Numbered from the stretch's first letter, positions 49,201 to 63,199 are shown. The stretch: DNA of 64,000 nt from Casuarina equisetifolia (GCA_028551475.1 CM052361.1:3913501-3977500), one strand, 5' to 3'. Notes: a model not told the origin generated them from the sequence alone. Numbers and translations: made by a program.

Positions 49201-52200
49201 AGAAATCCACCCACATAAATAGCAAACCTACATAGCTGGAGCTTCTCCTTTGAATTGAGCTGTTCTATCTCAAATGCACTATTATTATCCTTCTTAGGCC
49301 CTTATACAACCAACTCTCTCAAAGATCCATTTGATAGAGACCTTAAAGAATCATGGGTCATTCGGAAATATAGGGTTTGCATTTTGCAGTGGGAACCTCT
49401 AAAATGGAGTGAAGACTTTGGGAAGTTCAGAAAAGCAAAGTTATGCTTAATCGAAGTTATATAGATTCTGGCCTTTCTTGTCCATAGTTAGAACAGATTG
49501 GCTTTCTTGCCAACAAGTTTCTACTTTGGTGAAGGCTTTCAGAAATAAGGCTTCTATGCTTTAACGTTCTCATACTTATGGTGTTCCTAGTTCTGCTGTT
49601 CTGGCCAAAAGTATCCTTTGATTTATGGGAAATTGTATATGAGAAGTACTTCTGCACATCTATACTCTTTTGTATAACGCAATTTCGATTCTCAATCAAA
49701 AGTATAAAAAAGAGACATCGGTGATGATGTAGAAGAAAGCCCTATTCAAGTGGCTCTATTTACTATTTAAAAAGGACACAGTAGACATACTACAGTCAAG
49801 GTCCTCTTTCACGAAATTTATTAGGTTTGGCCTATTTTCGAGGGTAGTTTTCTTATATTTTGTTACGAAAGCTAGAGTTTATTATAGTACACTATACAAA
49901 GACATGTTGGACTTCTTATTATAGTTAGCAATTTACCAACAATATTTTGGACAAATTTCTTGAAGAGCCTTGTGGATTCTACTTATTTTGCTTGTGGATT
50001 CTAGATTTTCTGGAATTAACATTCTGTGACTCTAATCCCAGACCTTCTACTGCATCAGTAATCCAGTTGGACTGTGATGTTATTGGATTTATAGCTCTCT
50101 TTTCCTGGTAAATTACATGTGTGCAAATAGTGTCCGCTTTATAAGTCTGAAATTTTTTTATAGCAGCCAAATTATTCGTAATCAGTTATTATCAACTATT
50201 CTGTCACAGCACAACAAAATACAAGAGAGCATACCCAATTACAACTATCAGCAAAATATCCAATATGGTGTCTCTGATAGCATCTAGAGCTTCTGCCTGC
50301 TGTTCAGGAGTTCTGATTTCTCTTGATACAATATCTATTACCATACCACCATATTTTGGCTGCACAATAAGAGTAAAGATACATCTTCATATAAACAAAG
50401 GTTGCAGTAAGAACAAACAAAGTATAAAGTTTCACTTTAAAACTTTTTAACTATTCTTGTGATATTATGTGTAGATATCTCTTTCAGCTTCTCAGAGATA
50501 GGAATAGGAATCAGCCAAAGGCTTTTACGACCATGTATCCATTGCCAAAAGGAACCACGTCGGGGAATATTAATATTAGCATCTCAGTGATGCAAGCACA
50601 TGTATTAATGTTAATACCTATGTTGATAAAAAGAGAGTAGCTAACATTTTACATTTTACATAATTAATCTTTAAATATGTCATATCAAGCCCTCACTTAG
50701 AAACTTCCCAGGCGTTGTCTTCACAACAAATGGTACCAAACGTAATGGCTCTTCTTCATAAAACATAATGGTGTCAATAATCTCATTGAAAAAACAATCA
50801 TTCACAATGTACAAGACAATAAGGCGATTTAAAACAGGTATGCAAGACTTTCCCGTACTGCTTTTGAAAAAACATTTTTATAAAAAGAGCTTTAGACATG
50901 ATTAGGCTTGCCAAAGTTATGCTATGTCTGAAGAAAGGAAAAGTTCTCCGGGGCTGTCAATGTTCATCTTCAAACAAAAGTAAGGCAAAGGAAAATACCA
51001 AAACCAATTAGGGTAAATCTACCTCAGTTTTTAGAGAAAAATCTTGATGTTTGCTAAGGTTACCAAGTTTACTTCTTTCTTTGTATTAACAGCAGCTACT
51101 TTTCAATTTTACTAGGAGAATTCTGTAGCTTTGCTGTATTTTAAATATTAATGGGACAGAAACCCCGAGAAAGAGGAATCTTCTGCCCTTTGCCTGATGG
51201 AGAGAGTGGAAGCTGAGTTCGTAAAGATCTAATGACCTTGGAGTTTAAGGAAGTCACTGAAACCTTTGATATGTTAAAAGACCCTATTTGAAACACATGA
51301 AAAAGGGCAGCGATGGATTATCTTCAAAATCCTCATATCACAACAGAAAGAAAAATATTATCTTGGTGAAGCTACAAAGATAATGCTAGATCTCTTGGCT
51401 CCAGAAAAGCACGAGGGATCATTCTATATTATTAAGTCAACCCCAGAACTTGTAATTCATTTGTGGACATATTTGCATCGATTGCAATCACAAAAGGAGC
51501 TTACAAGTCAAATTAGTCCATTTTGTATCTGCTATTCTCCATGTACTATCAGATAATAACTAAGTGGAGTTAAACACGAGAGAAAAGAGAAATGCTTGAC
51601 CACTGATACGAAAATCAACATACAATAAGAATACTTGACGTGGATGCTATCAGCAGAGCAATGGTGCCAACAACAAGCTTTCCAGCATCAGGTTTGGCCT
51701 GTGAAACAGGAGGATTAAAAACATTAGACATATTTCACCATTACCATTAGATTATCCAAACATGTAAAAGATTTCCATTTACCAGTGCGAATACTCTACA
51801 AAATCCAACATTTGCTGCCTGCATGCCAAAAGAGGAAAAAAATAAAAATGACTTCTTGCCAGAAGATGAACATAATTCTAGGCTTTAATAGCATGATTAG
51901 TCATCACCTCGACTGCATCCCCATGCTCAAGGTCCGTTGCCGCTCCATCAGCCTGTCGCTCTTCATTTGCTTTTCTCTTTGCCTACATGGATCAAAGAAA
52001 TTTGAGATTTCTCATTTTTCCAGGACAGACCAAAAAGGACCTTGAAGTCTTCCTCGTCAAAATTTAACATTATCCTTTTCAAAATAACGAAACAGTAACA
52101 AAGTCTTCTGAGAAAAGGTATGACAAACACACACAGACAACAACATCAATCATGGAACTGAAAAAAGGAAGTACTAAATCTTTCATGATATAGGAATTGA

Positions 52201-52851
52201 TAAAACCAGTGCCTAATCAAATGATATCAGCATAGCGGTTATTCAAATCCAAATGCAAGTACTGGGAAACACCAAATTGAACATTATGTGTACTTCCAAG
52301 ATTTTCGCCCAACAAGTGTCGCGGAAGGGAAAATACCCCGCACCGAAGACTCAAATCACAAATGCAACAATCTGCTCATTGGGAAGAAAGATTATAGAGA
52401 GAGGAAAATCAATGAATGTGAAAACCAGGTAACAAAAGGAACTAAAACACAATGATTTCAACGAAAAGAAAAACATGTTTCTACGCGTGTAACGAGAGAT
52501 AAAACCATCAAATTCAAAAACCTAGAACGAGAGGAATTAATAGATAGCAAATGAAAACACAACAGGCACAGTTCATTTGGTCGACAGATACAACAACAAA
52601 TGAAAAGGTAACACTAACAAATACAGAAATTGAATAAAACCAAGTCCTTGATATGAACATGGTGCATAAACTGAACAAGGCCCTCACAATAACCAATAAG
52701 CCAGATTAAAAAAAGAAAAAAGAAAAGAAAGAAGGAAAGCGGCTGAGAAACAAGAAGGAAATCGGACCTCCTTACTCAAGAGAGAGACCCTCTCACTTCC
52801 AGAGGAAGAAATGGACTTTGCAGTCCAATCCAAGTGCTGCTTCTTGCCCAT
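43208..52851 (-). CDS. ABCB27-like: Half-size ABC transporter, TAP/ABCB27 (ALS1) type
   Basis: Seventeen exons: 52768-52851, 51908-51982, 51783-51818, 51624-51698, 50235-50359, 49018-49117, 48558-48729, 48356-48474, 47627-47737, 47394-47538, 46883-47015, 46717-46792, 45583-45648, 45369-45476, 44325-44432, 44029-44226 and 43208-43411. They give 644 residues, the size of Arabidopsis ABCB27. One transmembrane domain (about 65-370) is followed by one ATP-binding domain: Walker A GPSGGGK (433-439), Q-loop Q481, signature LSGGQ (538-542), Walker B LLLDEAT (D562, E563) and H-loop H594, all intact. Such half-transporters dimerise. ALS1 relatives sit on the vacuolar membrane and aid aluminium tolerance, so a tonoplast export role is inferred. 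Exon 1 uses an atypical donor GAG/GTCCGA. The start [13 protein letters not shown] matches the family. Confidence 0.96.
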
Positions 52852-52950
52852 GCCAGGAAGATGCTGTGTCTTGCGGGAAGTGGAGGTGGGTCAGAATACA
52901 GATGAAATAAGTGGGTCAAAACGCGGGGACAAAGATCTTCATAATCCACC

Positions 52951-52962
52951 TGTTATATATAA
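52951..52962 (-). promoter_or_regulatory. Candidate TATA box of the ABCB27-like gene
   Basis: TTATATATAA-type sequence about 100 bp upstream of the ATG at 52851 on the minus strand. It is the best TATA-like site in the proximal upstream region. Confidence 0.5.
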
Positions 52963-53479
52963 TCATTGCATATTCAGGAAGTCTGATTAAGGGGTTAGCA
53001 ATAATAAACAAATACATAATATAAAATCAGATAACACCCGGCCCGCCATCTAAAAGTCGCTGGGAATTGAGAATCTCGCCTTCCCTAGGGAACTCGAACT
53101 GTAGCTAAATTTTACATGTGATTTTTTCTTTGTAAGAATAAACTATTTCCACTTTTGTGTGGCTGAGAGGATTCCAAGAACGATAAACAGACAAGTGCGT
53201 CTTGCTTCTGTCGAAAAGCATACCTGCAACAGCGTCTTTAAATGGTAAAAAAATCCCATTGGTGGAATTCCCATGGAGCTACAACTACATGATGGGTAAT
53301 CCTGGTTAAATTTTTGTCGAACACAGAGCAGCAATGGAGAATGAGGAGTTCCTGTCGTTTTCCCTTATGACGTGATCGGGGATGGCAAACATACTGTTTG
53401 TCCAATGAACCGTTGAAAACTCATTTTCTGAAGTTCTGCTTGATTTATAATAAGAAACCAAGCGTTTCTCGAGATGATA

Positions 53480-54490
53480 ATGGGATTACGGTAGAGGAAT
53501 AATTCGGTGGATATCTTGATCACAGAGTACTATACCTTCCTCAGTTACTTCAGTCTGCTAGTACCTACTTAGAACAGGATAGCGTACAAAAACTTAACAA
53601 AAATTATGGAAATATTGCGAAGAATCCCTTCCATGATTATACTCTGTGGAGCTTTGAGGTTTTTTAATCCAAAAACTGAATAACATTTTGATCCAAGCAT
53701 TCGAAACATGTGAATATCTTTTCTTAAGATTTTACCTGCTTTACCTAAAATCTTGTCTTTATTAAACTATACGGTTTCTAAGTTACACTCTCTGAGGAAC
53801 TTTGCAGCAGACTGCGTAGTACGGATAACCAGCCAAACAAAAAGCAAGGGCGAGATTCGTCTCCGATCTCCCTTCCAGTTTTATCTTGCCCGCTAGATTT
53901 TTGCCTTGTAGGTATCTAAACCTAGATTAGACCAGCGTTTGTGTGTAGCGTATAAGAATATTCGACCAACAACCACCACAGAAAAGCTCTCGAGCAGTCC
54001 AACAGAAGCACTCAAGTCCATGAATCTCTTGCTTTTTCAGCCATAAAGACAGGGCAAAAGACAACCTAGCCCGTTGCACCTTTTGCTCCACTCGTCGTAT
54101 AGTGTTACTTTACTTGCAAGTGCATAGGCAGTGCAGTTCCCATTGGCTGCTGCAAACGGTAAGTAAACAGTTCAAATGAGAGGAAAATCATCAGCTTTCT
54201 TCTTCGAAATCTCATTTATTTATAGATTTATTTTAGATAATAATTTATATCATTTTTAATATTTCACTTAACTGTATAACCTTGTAACCGGAAGAAAGTT
54301 TTGGGTCAGAAAACTTACGGTTTTGTGCATATTTGTAGAATAAAAAATCTTATCATTTCATGGTCAATCTTCTTAGAATTTGAAATAGGAAGAAAGTTTC
54401 TGAGCCAGAAAACACCAGGTTTTGTATAGGTTTATAAAATAAAAAATCTTATAATTTCGTCGTCTATCTTTGTGGAAAACTAGATTATCT
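53480..54490. repeat. Segmental duplication, copy 1 (uninterrupted)
   Basis: About 1 kb that resembles 55230-55717 and then 63481-64000 in the same order and orientation. Shared landmarks include ACATTTTGATCCAAGCATTC, TTTACCTAAAATCTT, GCCAAACAAAAA, TTTTGCCTT.TAGG.ATCT, GTGAATCT/ATGAATCT.TGCTTTTT, AAAATCTCATTTAT and TAGAATAAAAAATCTTA. No coding gene was recognised. The copies differ at many sites, so the duplication is old. Confidence 0.8.
54283..54478. repeat. Tandem repeat of about 95 bp inside copy 1
   Basis: Two adjacent units (about 54283-54375 and 54383-54478) share GGAAGAAAGTTT, CAGAAAAC, GGTTTTGT and AATAAAAAATCTTAT. The second duplication copy shows one such unit before the window ends. 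Confidence 0.75.
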
Positions 54491-55229
54491 TTGTCACTTT
54501 TTTTTTTGTTTGTCTTTGTCAAATTCTAGAAAATATAAAAGGATTTCTTAGTTTTTTCAAATTCTTTTACTTAAAATTAGTAGATCCAAAACATGAAAAA
54601 TGTATTTTAATAAGTAGGTGTTAAGATGTGGCCAATGAATTTTGCATTATTGAGAAAGTTATTAAAAATCTACTTATAAGATAATAAATTTCATCACTTC
54701 TTAAGTTGACTTTTAGGTTGAATAATTAATATTTTAATATTGTATCAAACCTAGTCATTTCTTAGCACCCTTATGATATGAGTGTGTCTAGCTTAGCATT
54801 CACACAATATAAGTGGCACCACAATGTGGTTGTAATTGAACCTTTGTGGTAAGAGGCTATGTTAAGTACTGATATGAAGTTGTCACATATTGCTAAGATA
54901 TGAGCTTGTAAAATAATTTATATGTAAACAAATACTCCCTTCCCTTTAGCTTACTTTTGTGGAAGGATGGAACTTTTTAATATATTATTCTTCGAGTATG
55001 AATCAAACTCTCTATAAAACTTAAGTAATTTCCTATTTTATAATTGGTTCCTCTGGTTTTAGACCACTTCTCCGTTTGGTCGAATCCCTGGAACATCAAT
55101 TCAATCTTATCACAACCTATCTAGACAGCCGTATCATAGCCCAAAATACATTGAAAAATGCACGCAACTTTGCTGTAAGAGGAAATGTCACTTTGGTCAG
55201 AAAACGACTGCTCATTTAGAAGCAAAAGA
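54491..55229. other. Spacer between duplication copies
   Basis: AT-rich, with no coding frame or classifiable repeat recognised. Confidence 0.5.
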
Positions 55230-55717
55230 TAATGGGATTGCTATTGTTCATACCTAACAACATCGAAGAATTATTGGTTGGATATGTATCTCATACCACT
55301 TGACCCTGCAACTATGCCTACCTCAGTTATTTTAGTCAGGTGGTACCTCATAGAATAGCTCATCGTACGAAACCTTAAAAAAAAAAAGGAAAATGTCAAG
55401 CACTATGAAGAAACATTATTAGTTGCTTTCATGATTAGACCCTCCAAAGCTTTTAAAATATTTTAACCTAAAAACGTAAAGTACATTTTGATCCAAGCAT
55501 TCACATGTGAACATCTTGTTCTCAGATTACCAACTTTACCTAAAATCTTTGTCTTCATTAAACTGTACCTTTTCTCAGGTGCTTCGTGACAAACTGAGCA
55601 GCAGGACTTTACATAGTACGTACGACGTGCCAAACAAAAAGGTACGTCAAGATTCCACCTTGATCTCCTATGAATTGACCAAACCCCGTTAAGTTTTGCC
55701 TTCTAGGCATCTGTCCT
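55230..55717. repeat. Segmental duplication, copy 2, left part
   Basis: Aligns by eye to about 53480-53930. It ends at the target site of copia B (GTCCT, 55713-55717), after which homology resumes at 63481. Confidence 0.8.
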
Positions 55718-55995
55718 TGTTAAGTATTTGTATGTATTTGTATGTATTTGTATATTTGTATTTATATTTGTTTGTATATTGAGCTTTAGGCCTTTTTTCT
55801 TTATTTTTTGTGCTTTGGGCTTTAGGCCCAATTATTTGTAACCTAGCCCATTCGTGGGCACCGGTCGAGACGGCTGGTGTTTATTTCCCTTTCACGACTG
55901 TGTAACTTTTCGGTTGAGCAAGTATTGAAAGAAATAGTTTTCTTGGTCGGATTATGCGTTCATCCCTTTTCTTTCCTACAGTTCAACATCTTAGA
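55718..55995 (+). repeat. Copia B left (5') LTR
   Basis: 278 bp, paired with 63200-63475. It holds a TATTTGTATG tandem near its start and the end motif TTCAACATCTTAGA. Confidence 0.93.
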
Positions 55996-56339
55996 TGGTA
56001 TCAATGAGCCAGGTTAGGATTTTCGCAAAATCGAGTATGTTCTTCTCTCCTTTTGCAACTCATCCTTCCTTTTCTCCTTTGGTTTAAGAGTTGTTGTTGT
56101 TTTCTTGCTCCTTTTGGTTGTCTCTGTTTAGAAAGTTCGATCTGTGTATCAATCGTTCCTTTAATTGGTCTTTTTCATGCCTTTCAGGTCGACATCGAGT
56201 TTTTCTTCTTTCAGTCTGTTCTTTGTGTTCTTCACGATTCATGTTTTTTCTGCTGCGTTTGGTTTGTTAGGTCATTTTTTAGTTTTTTAAAATTGTCTTT
56301 AAAACAAGCGTTTTGCCTTTTTAAAACACCTCGTTTCTT

Positions 56340-56580
56340 TTAAGTGAAAATGCATCATTTTCACTTATTCTGTTTTTTGCCCAACACACCATTTTATTTA
56401 AATAGTGCATTTTCCTATTTATTTAAACGGTGCATTTCACGTTTTATTCAAATGGTGTGTTCCATTAAGTTGTTTAAACGGTGCATTTTCCGTTTTATTT
56501 AAACAGTGCATTTTCCTATTTTATTTAAACGAGGCGTTTTGTTCACGTGTTAAAACTCATTGTTCTCTTAAACAGTGCAT
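56340..56580 (+). repeat. Degenerate short repeats in the copia B leader
   Basis: Several imperfect copies of a TTTAAACGGTGCATTTTCC-like unit lie between the primer-binding site and gag. Spacing is irregular and units are diverged. Confidence 0.7.
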
Positions 56581-59500
56581 TTCGTTCCTCACTCGATCGT
56601 TCCCTCCCCGTTCACGAAGACACAAAACGCATCATTTTTTTCCTTCACAATGGTATTTTCTAGCCTTTTTCTCTTTACGTCGACATTTCTCTAGCCTTTT
56701 TCGGTGTAATGAACATCGTCTAACCGTTTTCTTCCTCACAGTGGTCATCCTCTACCCTTAAAACACTGTCTATAGCCTTGGTTCCCTTTTTCTCCTAATA
56801 TCGTATTGTTTTTTCATCCTAACAGTTTCATTCTTCTTTGTTCTGGCGAAGACACGATTCCCTCTCTCACCGGATACTAGTTTTGTCACTATGAGTTATA
56901 GTTCAGAAACCCCTTTGACTGGCACTCCCACTTCAATTCCGGTAACTTTGCTTTTGGCCCTTGGAGATGTCTCAACGGCCGTTTTAGTCCCTTTGTTACT
57001 TACAGGTCCTGCAGATTACTTTACTTGGAAAAGGAAAATGCTCATTGCACTTGGATTTAGAGATAAGCTTAACCTTGTCACTGGTAAATTTCCTAAGCCT
57101 GATGCTAGTGATCCCCATGTTAGTTTGTGGGATAAATGCAATTTGATTGTGATATCTTGGTTGATGAATTTCGTATCTGTTGAAATTGCCAATGCTATTT
57201 CTCATTGTCCCGATGCTTCTATTGCTAGGAAACTACTTGAGATGAGGTATTCTCAAGTCACTGGGACACGTTAGTATGATTTAGAGCAACAAATTGCAGA
57301 AGTGAAACAATAACCTCATGAACCTGTTGCTAAGTATTTTGCTCGTCTTTTTAATTTGTGGGCGGAGCTAGATAAGTGTTTAACTGTAGTCCAATATACT
57401 TGTAACAAGTGTATGTGTGATTTTCCCACCCTTTTAGCGAAACAACAAGAGACTAGGAGTGTTATGTGTTTTCTACTTGGACTTCAGTCTACTTATGCCA
57501 CAGTGAGGAGTAATATTACTTTTCGCAGTTCTGTGTCGTCTCTTAATGAGGTATTTCAGTAAGTTGTTAATGAGGGGCACTAGCGAAGTTTACATGTTGA
57601 TAGTTGGAGAACTGATTTGCAAGCTTTTAGTGTTACGACTTTGTCATCTGGAGGGGGGTTTGGAAACAGTTAAAGAGATAGTATGTCAACTGCTATAGGT
57701 TATTCTAGATCATCTCCTCTCACTGGACCTGGACAAAGAATGTCTCCTTTTTTCTGTGATCATTGTAAACGTTCTGGACACACCAAAGATAGGTGTTATC
57801 AGTTGATTGGGTTTTTTGGGTTTTTTGATAGGCCACCTTCTACTAGGCCTCCTTCTAGGTATTCTTCTACTGGGCCTAGGAATCAGAAGAAGGGAGGTAC
57901 TTGCACATCTTATACAGTTGGTACTTATTTTGGGGATTGACTTTCACCATCTCCTCTTCCTGTGAGCAGTGTGACACCAGTTGAGTCAACTAGACCAGCT
58001 GGTCAGAGTCTATCACCCGCGTAATACCAGCAGATTGTTCAGCTTCTTAGTTGGTTTGGACCTTCTGAGCCCACTAGGACCTTTACAAGTACTATTTCTG
58101 TAGGTACTGTTTCTCCTTTGTCAAATTTATGTATTTCTGATTGGTTTATTAATTCTGGGGTGAGTGATCATATTACCTATGATCTCACATGCATGGAGAA
58201 CATCAGGTCATATGCATCGAACCCCATTTCTATTACACTGCCTAATAATAGTAATGTGACTGTCACACATATTGGCACTGTTTGTATATATTCTTTTGTC
58301 ATACTTTATAACGTGTTGTATGTGCCTTCTTTTAAATGCAAACTTTTATCAGTAGCTAAATTTATCAATGACAGTTCTTGTCTAGTCACCTTTTACCCAC
58401 ATTTTTGTTTCTTCCAAGACCATTTGACTGGGACAGGACTAGGGCTGGGCAGGGCTGAGTGTCGTCTTTATCATCTAGTGTCGCAGATGAATGCTAAAAC
58501 ATATGTTTTTTCTTCCATTATTAAAAATTTTGTCTGTAATGCTCTTAAGAGAGCTGATGCTTGTTAGTACTCTATGTTTAAGAATGGTGTTTTAAGCACT
58601 AAAGACACTTTTTGGCATTATTGTTTTGGTAATTCTTCGTGTTATAAATCTTCTGATATCTTTTGTCCTATTTGTCCTTTGGCTAAACAGACACGTCTTC
58701 CCTTTCCACTAGCACATCTACTACTAGTTCTATTTTTGAATTGATACATGTTGATATATGGGGGCCACATTGGAACCCCAATCATGATGGCTCTCGTTAT
58801 TTTTTGATGATTGTTGATGATTTCTCACGTGGGACCTGAGTGTTTCTTATGCGTTACAAAAGTCAAGTCTTGCTTTTCTTGCGTTCCTTCTTTGCCATGG
58901 TTAAAACTCAATTTTGTTCTAGAGTTCGTAGAGTACGTTTTGACAACGGCTCGAAATTTTTTAGTCATGAATGCATATCATTTCTTGAGCTTTATGGGGT
59001 TCATTATGAGGGTTCTTGTGTTTACACATCTCAGCAGAATGGCGTTGTTGAGTACAAATATCGACATATCCTTGATGTTACACGTGCGTTGCATTTTCAG
59101 GCTGATGTTTCAATAAGATATTGGGGTGAGTGTATTTTGACTGCCACTCACATTATAAACCACCTTCCTACATCTGTCTTAGATGGGAAAACATCGTTTG
59201 ATATTCTTTTTGGGAAACCTCTATGCACATCTCATGTTCGGCTTTTTAGGTGTCTTTGTTATGCTATAGTTGTCCCACGTGGGGATAAGTTTGCCTCACG
59301 TGTTGTGGCTTGTGTGTTTATGGGCTACCCTTCGTCTCAAAAGGGTTATAGAGTTATTGACCTTACCACCCGTGCCTTCTTAGTTGTCAAAGATGTTGTT
59401 TTTCATGAGTATGTTTTCCCTTTCTCTCAACTTGTATCCTCCCCTTCAGCTCCTTCATTTTTTAAAGACCAATCTTTTCTCTCTTTAGACCTAGTCCTTC

Positions 59501-60676
59501 TTCAGTTCCATCTGTTCGCCCCCAATCTGTTCTTAACTCTGTTCTTCCTAACACACCTCCTTTGTCTACTTCCCCTAATACATCCTCACCATTTTCACCT
59601 TCTACCTCTGTCCCTTCCTCTACTCCCTCAGGTGTTGACATTGTGTGTCCACCCACTGTGGACTCACCTACAGTAGTCATCCCAGCCAGTTTACCCATTG
59701 TCGACACTCCCACAACGGTCATTCCAGCCACACCCACACCCACACCAATTGTCAGACGTTCACAACAAGAGTCTAAACCACCCATTTGGACCCAAGATTA
59801 TCACTGCAATCATGTGCCCATTATCAGCTCTACAGGTCCTAGTAACATCCCATATTCCATCTCACATTTTGTAACTCTAGACAATTTGTCTCCTACACAC
59901 CGTGCTTTTATTGCCTTCATTTCTTCTATCCACACTATTATCATCAGGCCATTCGAGATCCTCGCTGGGTAGATGCTATGGCTAATGAACTTCATGCATT
60001 GGAGGCTAATAAAACTTGGATGTTGGTCACTTTGCCTCTAGGTCGCAAGCCAATTGGTCGTAGATGGGTTTACAAAATCAAGTACCGTGTGGATGGATCT
60101 ATTGAGAGGTATAAGGCTCGTCTTGTAGCTAAGGGTTTTACTCAGCAGTATGACATTGACTATGAAGAAACTTTCTCCCCCGTGGCTAAAATGATAACTA
60201 TTCATTGTATCATGTCTTTAGCCTCTATGTTTCATTGGCTACTTCATTAGATGGATGTTCATAATGTATTTCTCCATGGTGACTTGCATGAGGAGGTGTA
60301 CATGTCTCTACCTTTAGAGATCACGACTTCCCCCACAAATGCACCTAAGGTCTGTCGTTTACTTAAATCTATTTATGGACTTAAGCAAGCATCCAAGCAA
60401 TGGTATGACAAGTTTACAGCTGCTCTCCTAGAAACTGGTTTTCGATAATCTTGGCATGATTATGTTCTCTTCACACTCCGACGTCAATCCACTATTGTTG
60501 CAGTTTTGCTCTATGTTGATGATATGTTGATCATGGGTAACAGTGAGTCGGCTATAGCACAGGTGAAATCTCATCTTTCCTTTAGATTCCATATGAAAGA
60601 TTTAGGTCAAGCTAAATATTTTCTTGGAATTGAGATTGCTCGGTCCGCGAGTGGAATTTACCTTAGTAAGCGTAAG

Positions 60677-62362
60677 TGTTGGATCCTATAGCAACTTAAA
60701 AGGGGGGTGAATTAGGTTTCTCTTTAAAAATTTACTTTTAATTTATGTTCAATAACTTTTTGCAATCAAATAAAGCATTCAAAGATAATTAAACACAAGA
60801 GAGACAAGACACAAGTTTACACGGTGGTTCGGCCCTTTTTCACCTATTCTACCCTTTTCTCCTTCAACATAACTGGTTGAAGTCCACTTTACTACAAAGT
60901 TAGGAGAAACTTTCTTTTACACTTTCCAATTCTTCCTCAAGGAGTCAAACAATCCTTATACCAAGGATCAAAATTACAATGTGTGTCTCAACACACATCA
61001 ACAAGTCAAAGGTTATCAAGCTTATTACAAATTTTGAACTAAGCTTCTGTAAGATATGTAATACAAGTTCAGAAGCTTCAAACAACTGCTAGAGGCTCAA
61101 TACAAAGAAAATGGACAAAAGCCCCAAATTCGTTCAAACCCTAGCAGAGTCTACTTGCAGAAAATCAATTTCAATAATAGAGTATATGAAGCACAAATTG
61201 ATTCTTTAGTAAGCAAGTAATGAGCTTAGAAATTAGTCACCCAATGAAGATCAAAATCGTAGGTTTGGATGAGCTAGGATGAGTAGTATGAGATGCTTCA
61301 CAACTTGCTTTCTTTGCTTATGATTTTTGGACAAATAGCAATGGTGAAGACAAACTTGCTTAAATATCTTCAAAGCAACTAACCTTTCACTTCAAGGAGT
61401 CGTTCTGACACTTCTGAGCACCATCAAATCTTATTCTTGTTGGAGCTCCTTATTTCTCTCTTCTCTGTCCATTTTCGAACTTAAGAGAGACAGAATGTCA
61501 TGGAAGAGGTTCTACCTTCGTTTATTTCAAAACCCCATCCAAAACGGTGCAGTTTTGGTCTCAACTTAAAACTCTGTAATTCAGGTTCTGTGGAGCAAGT
61601 TTCGGGTCTCACTTAAATCTTATTCAATTCTCTCCAATCTTGAATCAATTCTTCATGGGTTCTTCACAGATTGATAGAGCATCTTCTTCCTTACAAAAAC
61701 CTTTTGAAATCGTCTTCAGAAGTTCTCTAATTTGCTTCCAATTTCACTTTTGAGTAGTTAGGGTAAGAACTCGACGAGCTTCACCATTTCTTCAAATTAA
61801 TCCTTTCTGAGCAGTGGGTCTTTGATTTTTCTTTACAGAAATCTTCTCCTTTTCATTAGCTTTCCAACGAGCTATCATGCACCTTGATCAGAGGTGAAAT
61901 GGGCGGCCAAATCTACTGGTGAAGTCACAGCGTCATCGCGGGTCGAATTATGGGTCACGGGGCTTAAGTTGGTCGCGGGTTGCACATTCTGGACTGGGTC
62001 GCACACTGGGTCGCGTTCTGGGCCTGGTTCACATTCTCTGGATTGGGTCACATCTCTCTGGATTGGGTCACATCTCTCTGGATTGGGTCACATCTCTCTG
62101 GATTGGGTTAGACTTTTTTGGACTAGGTTAGACTTTGGACTGGACTCATACTAACATAATTTCCTGCATACAATTTCAGCATTAATTTTCTTATAAAACC
62201 CGTAAATAATCAAATATTAATTATAATATTTTTATATTATAGTTCTATTTAATTATCAATATATTTCAACAAAATGTTATAATATTATCATATTATAATA
62301 TCTATTTTTTTTCATCATCAAAATGTTTATATATTTTAATGATATTAAAATATATTCTAACA
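60677..62362. mobile_element. Nested LTR-like insertion (probable solo LTR) in copia B
   Basis: A 1,686-bp insert splits the RT region of copia B. It starts TGTTGGATCC, ends TTCTAACA and is flanked by a 5-bp duplication GTAAG (60672-60676 and 62363-62367). TGTT...AACA ends plus 5-bp duplications are typical of LTR elements. No gag or pol was seen, so a solo LTR of a large element is the simplest reading. The element family is not identified. Confidence 0.75.
62041..62110. repeat. 20-bp tandem repeat, 3.5 copies, in the nested insert
   Basis: GATTGGGTCACATCTCTCTG is repeated three times exactly (62041-62100), followed by a partial copy. Looser GGGTCGCAC-type units precede it from about 61940. 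Confidence 0.95.
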
Positions 62363-63199
62363 GTAAGTACGCCTTGGAGTTAGTATTAGAACTTGGACTC
62401 TCTGGAGCTAGACCTTGTAAAATTCATATGGATCAAAATCTGAAGATCACTTTTTCAAAATCTAATGAGAGCGCCTTAGTTTCTGTGGATGATCCTCTCT
62501 TGATTGATTTAGCTTTTTATTAGTGGCTTCTTGGATGTCTGATCTATCTCACACACACTTGGCTGGACATTAACTATCCTGTTTAGGTCCTTAGTCAGTT
62601 TATGCATGCTCCCAAATCCTCTCATATGGAAATGACACTTAAGATTGTTAAATATCTTAAAGGCACTCCAGGATTAGGGATCTTCATGCCTTCTAGGAAG
62701 GATTTTTAGTTGACAAGTTTTTGTGACTCTGATTGGGCAGTTTGTCCTATGTCTCGTCGTTCTCTCACGGGTTTTTGCATTAAGCTCGGTAGTTCTTTGA
62801 TTCCTTGGTGGACCAAGAAACAAGCTACAGTTTCTTGATCCTCTTCTGAGGTGAAATATCGAGCTATGGCCATGGCTGTTTGTGAAATAATTTGGTTCTA
62901 TGGTCTCCTTAGTGATTTATGGGTGATTGTTCCTCAGCCCATTCCTTTTTATTGTGATAATGAAATGGTTGCTCACATTGTGAACAATCCCATCTTTTAT
63001 GAGCGCACCAAACATATTGAGATCGACTGTCACTTTATTTGTAAGAAACAACAATGGAGCTTAATTTAGACTCGTAGCATCCGGACCAATGATCAGCCTA
63101 CAGATTTGTTAACCAAAGCTTTGGGTAGTAAGCAACATAATTATTTTCTTTCCAAGCTTAGTGTATTTAATGTATACAAATCACCAGCTTGAGGGGGGT

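Noticed and set aside
49118-50234. Plus-strand frame at 49255-49464 as a gene inside an ABCB27-like intron
   Set aside because: Lies in an intron of a well-supported gene and shows no family features.
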